Below are positions 40,779 through 41,851 of a stretch of 41,851 nt of DNA, piece after piece. This stretch comes from CAVQJU01 sp963729215. Its GTDB lineage: Bacteria > Acidobacteriota > Vicinamibacteria > Vicinamibacterales > CAVVIG01. Both the position numbers and the translations under genes were made by a program. The notes under the pieces are model-generated. The model had not been told where the DNA came from. It made no database searches and saw nothing but the letters and a program-made list of their open reading frames with translations. Where the stretch lies: the NCBI GenBank assembly GCA_963729215.1, contig CAVSND010000029.1:1-41851 (forward strand). The letters are read 5' to 3'. Within the stretch, counting starts at the first letter, position 1; the number at the start of each line of letters is the position of its first letter.

Positions 40779-41643
40779 TCACGGGCCTGCCAGATACCCT
40801 GGTCGCGCCTTGAAATCGCTTTGCGCTTCACACGGACGTCGAGGCGGTGCCAACCCTCGCGTGCCACACCGAGCGGCGTATAGCTGACCAGATAGCGACG
40901 CCGGAATTCGTTGACGATGCCGACGAATGTCGATGGGAGGTCCTCGGATTTCGACCTCGAACAGCCGCCCGCCGCTGAGCGACGGTGACGTCGCGCAGGA
41001 ACTCGGCTTGACCGGTGATGCACGACCACGGCGTACGCCACCACGTCCGATCGCCTGCGCGGCGTCGAGGACTGCGTCGGCCGAAAGCCAGCTCGACGTG
41101 TCGAGCCCGTCGCTGAACACGATCACCAACGTACGGCCCGCGTCTGATTCGCCGATGGTGATGGCCGCGTACGTGCCATCGATCACCGCGGTGTTGCCCG
41201 CCCCGCTCGCGTGGTCGAGCGCCTGCGGATCGCCCGGACGTTCTTGGTCAGCCCAGCTGCGAGTTCGACGACATGGCTGAAGGTGACGAGCGCCGCCTGG
41301 TCGCCGGGCCCAAGCGCGGCGAGTGTCGCGCCGCCGGCCGCGCGCAAGCGCGCCAGCCGATCGCCGGCAACGCTGTCGCTCATGTCGAACGCCAGAATCA
41401 CATTCAGCGGGACCTGGTCGAAACCGATGAGATCGACGCGCTGCACGACACCGTTATCGCGCACCTCGAAGTCGTGGGGACCGAGGTCCCCCACGGGCTG
41501 GCCGTTTTCGGTCACGAGCACGTCGACCCGAATGGCGTCGACCCTGCTGAGAACGCCGCGTTCTGCGTTCGAACGACGACCGCCGTCGCCACGGTCAGAG
41601 AGACCACCAACGAGAGTTCCCGCACCGCACACGGTGCCGTCAT
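40779..41643 (-). CDS. VWA-domain secreted protein (VWFA-related acidobacterial type), frameshifted
   Basis: About 288 codons. The ATG at 41643 overlaps the stop of the upstream gene. The signal peptide MTAPCAVRELSLVVSLTVAT precedes an indel, then IRVDVLVTENGQPVGDLGPH and DFEVRDNGVVQRVDLIGFD, the family's N-terminal beta domain. The VWA core follows: VPLNVILAFDMSDSVAGDRL with the metal-ion-dependent adhesion motif DMSDS, GDQAALVTFSHVVELAAGLT, DGTYAAITIGESDAGRTLVI and FSDGLDTSSWLSADAVLDAA. The end is YLVSYTPLGVAREGWHRLDV and GYLAGP. Typical members belong to the VWFA-related Acidobacterial domain family, exported and of unknown function. Indels near 41,555, 41,205, 41,030 and 40,815. Confidence 0.75.
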
Positions 41644-41851
41644 GGCTGCGCCGCAAGAATGGTCGCCACAGCTGGTTGAGCAGCGCATCGGCGCTCGCCG
41701 CTGGCAGGACGTAATACGTCCACCAGGGATCCTCGCGCTGGTCCGGCGTGCCTTGCAGATCGAATGCAGCCGAATCTCCGAAAGGGCCCCGGCTGCGGTC
41801 GCCGCGCCGCGTCGCGAGCGCACTGAGCGCCAGATACGGCGACTGCGCACG
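41641..41851 (-). CDS. C-terminal end of a gene cut by the window edge
   Basis: The open frame from the window edge reads RAQSPYLALSALATRRDRSR, FDLQGTPDQREDPWWTYYVL, then PAASADALLNQLWRPF, which is protein-like (Trp-Trp-Tyr-Tyr motif, helical end). A one-base shift near its end gives FLAAQP and a TGA that overlaps the ATG of the VWA gene (ATGA), suggesting coupling. Only about 70 residues are visible and the domain is unknown; similar C-termini occur beside VWA genes in acidobacteria. Confidence 0.5.

Overview
The window is high-GC bacterial chromosome, most likely Acidobacteriota and probably class Vicinamibacteria. That assignment is an inference from gene content: a TonB receptor with an N-terminal carboxypeptidase-regulatory-like domain, a VWA protein resembling the 'VWFA-related Acidobacterial domain' family, a c-type cytochrome fused to a PHM-like copper domain, and a giant cyclic beta-1,2-glucan synthase. 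No rRNA, tRNA, CRISPR array, transposase or phage gene was seen.

Layout. 0.3-4.8 kb: a small membrane protein, a polytopic membrane protein (one frameshift), a secreted SdrD-B-like protein and a Crp/Fnr regulator. A perfect CRP-type palindrome lies between the divergent second and third genes. 4.75-15 kb: a SYLF lipid-binding protein, a transglutaminase-like protein, a small coiled-coil protein and a cyclic glucan synthase of about 2,700 residues broken by three frameshifts. 15.1-16.4 kb: a translationally coupled pair of unknown envelope genes. 16.4-22.9 kb: a 3.1-kb tandem duplication of [unknown gene]-groES-groEL-slipin. The two copies are about 98% identical in GroEL, their groEL-slipin spacers are unrelated, and the unknown gene is truncated and reads in frame into groES in the second copy.

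22.8-31.1 kb, minus strand: a heavy-metal RND efflux operon. It runs His-rich exported protein, TolC/CzcC-like outer-membrane factor, CzcB-like adaptor, CzcA/CusA-like pump, two-domain DUF1259 protein and a conserved secreted protein. 31.2-33.2 kb: the cytochrome-PHM-like protein and a small secreted partner. 33.4-34.8 kb: universal stress protein, GyrI-like protein and a small winged-helix-like protein. 34.9-35.7 kb: two small genes. 35.8-39.2 kb: a TonB-dependent receptor closed by a strong bidirectional terminator. 39.2-41.85 kb, minus strand: a Tat-exported amidase, a VWA protein and the C-terminus of a further gene cut by the window edge.

Quality. Many genes from about 22.9 kb onward, and a few before it, carry single-base indels that split good protein sequence between frames; at the sites resolved in the TonB receptor and amidase, most are +1 insertions. 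They are very dense in the RND pump/adaptor genes and the TonB receptor and almost absent from the groESL block and the cytochrome gene. The simplest reading is unpolished long-read sequence, so these genes are annotated as single loci with approximate inner frames and not as proven pseudogenes. Together the region suggests an envelope- and stress-oriented chromosome segment: periplasmic glucan, metal export, chaperonin/slipin and nutrient receptor.
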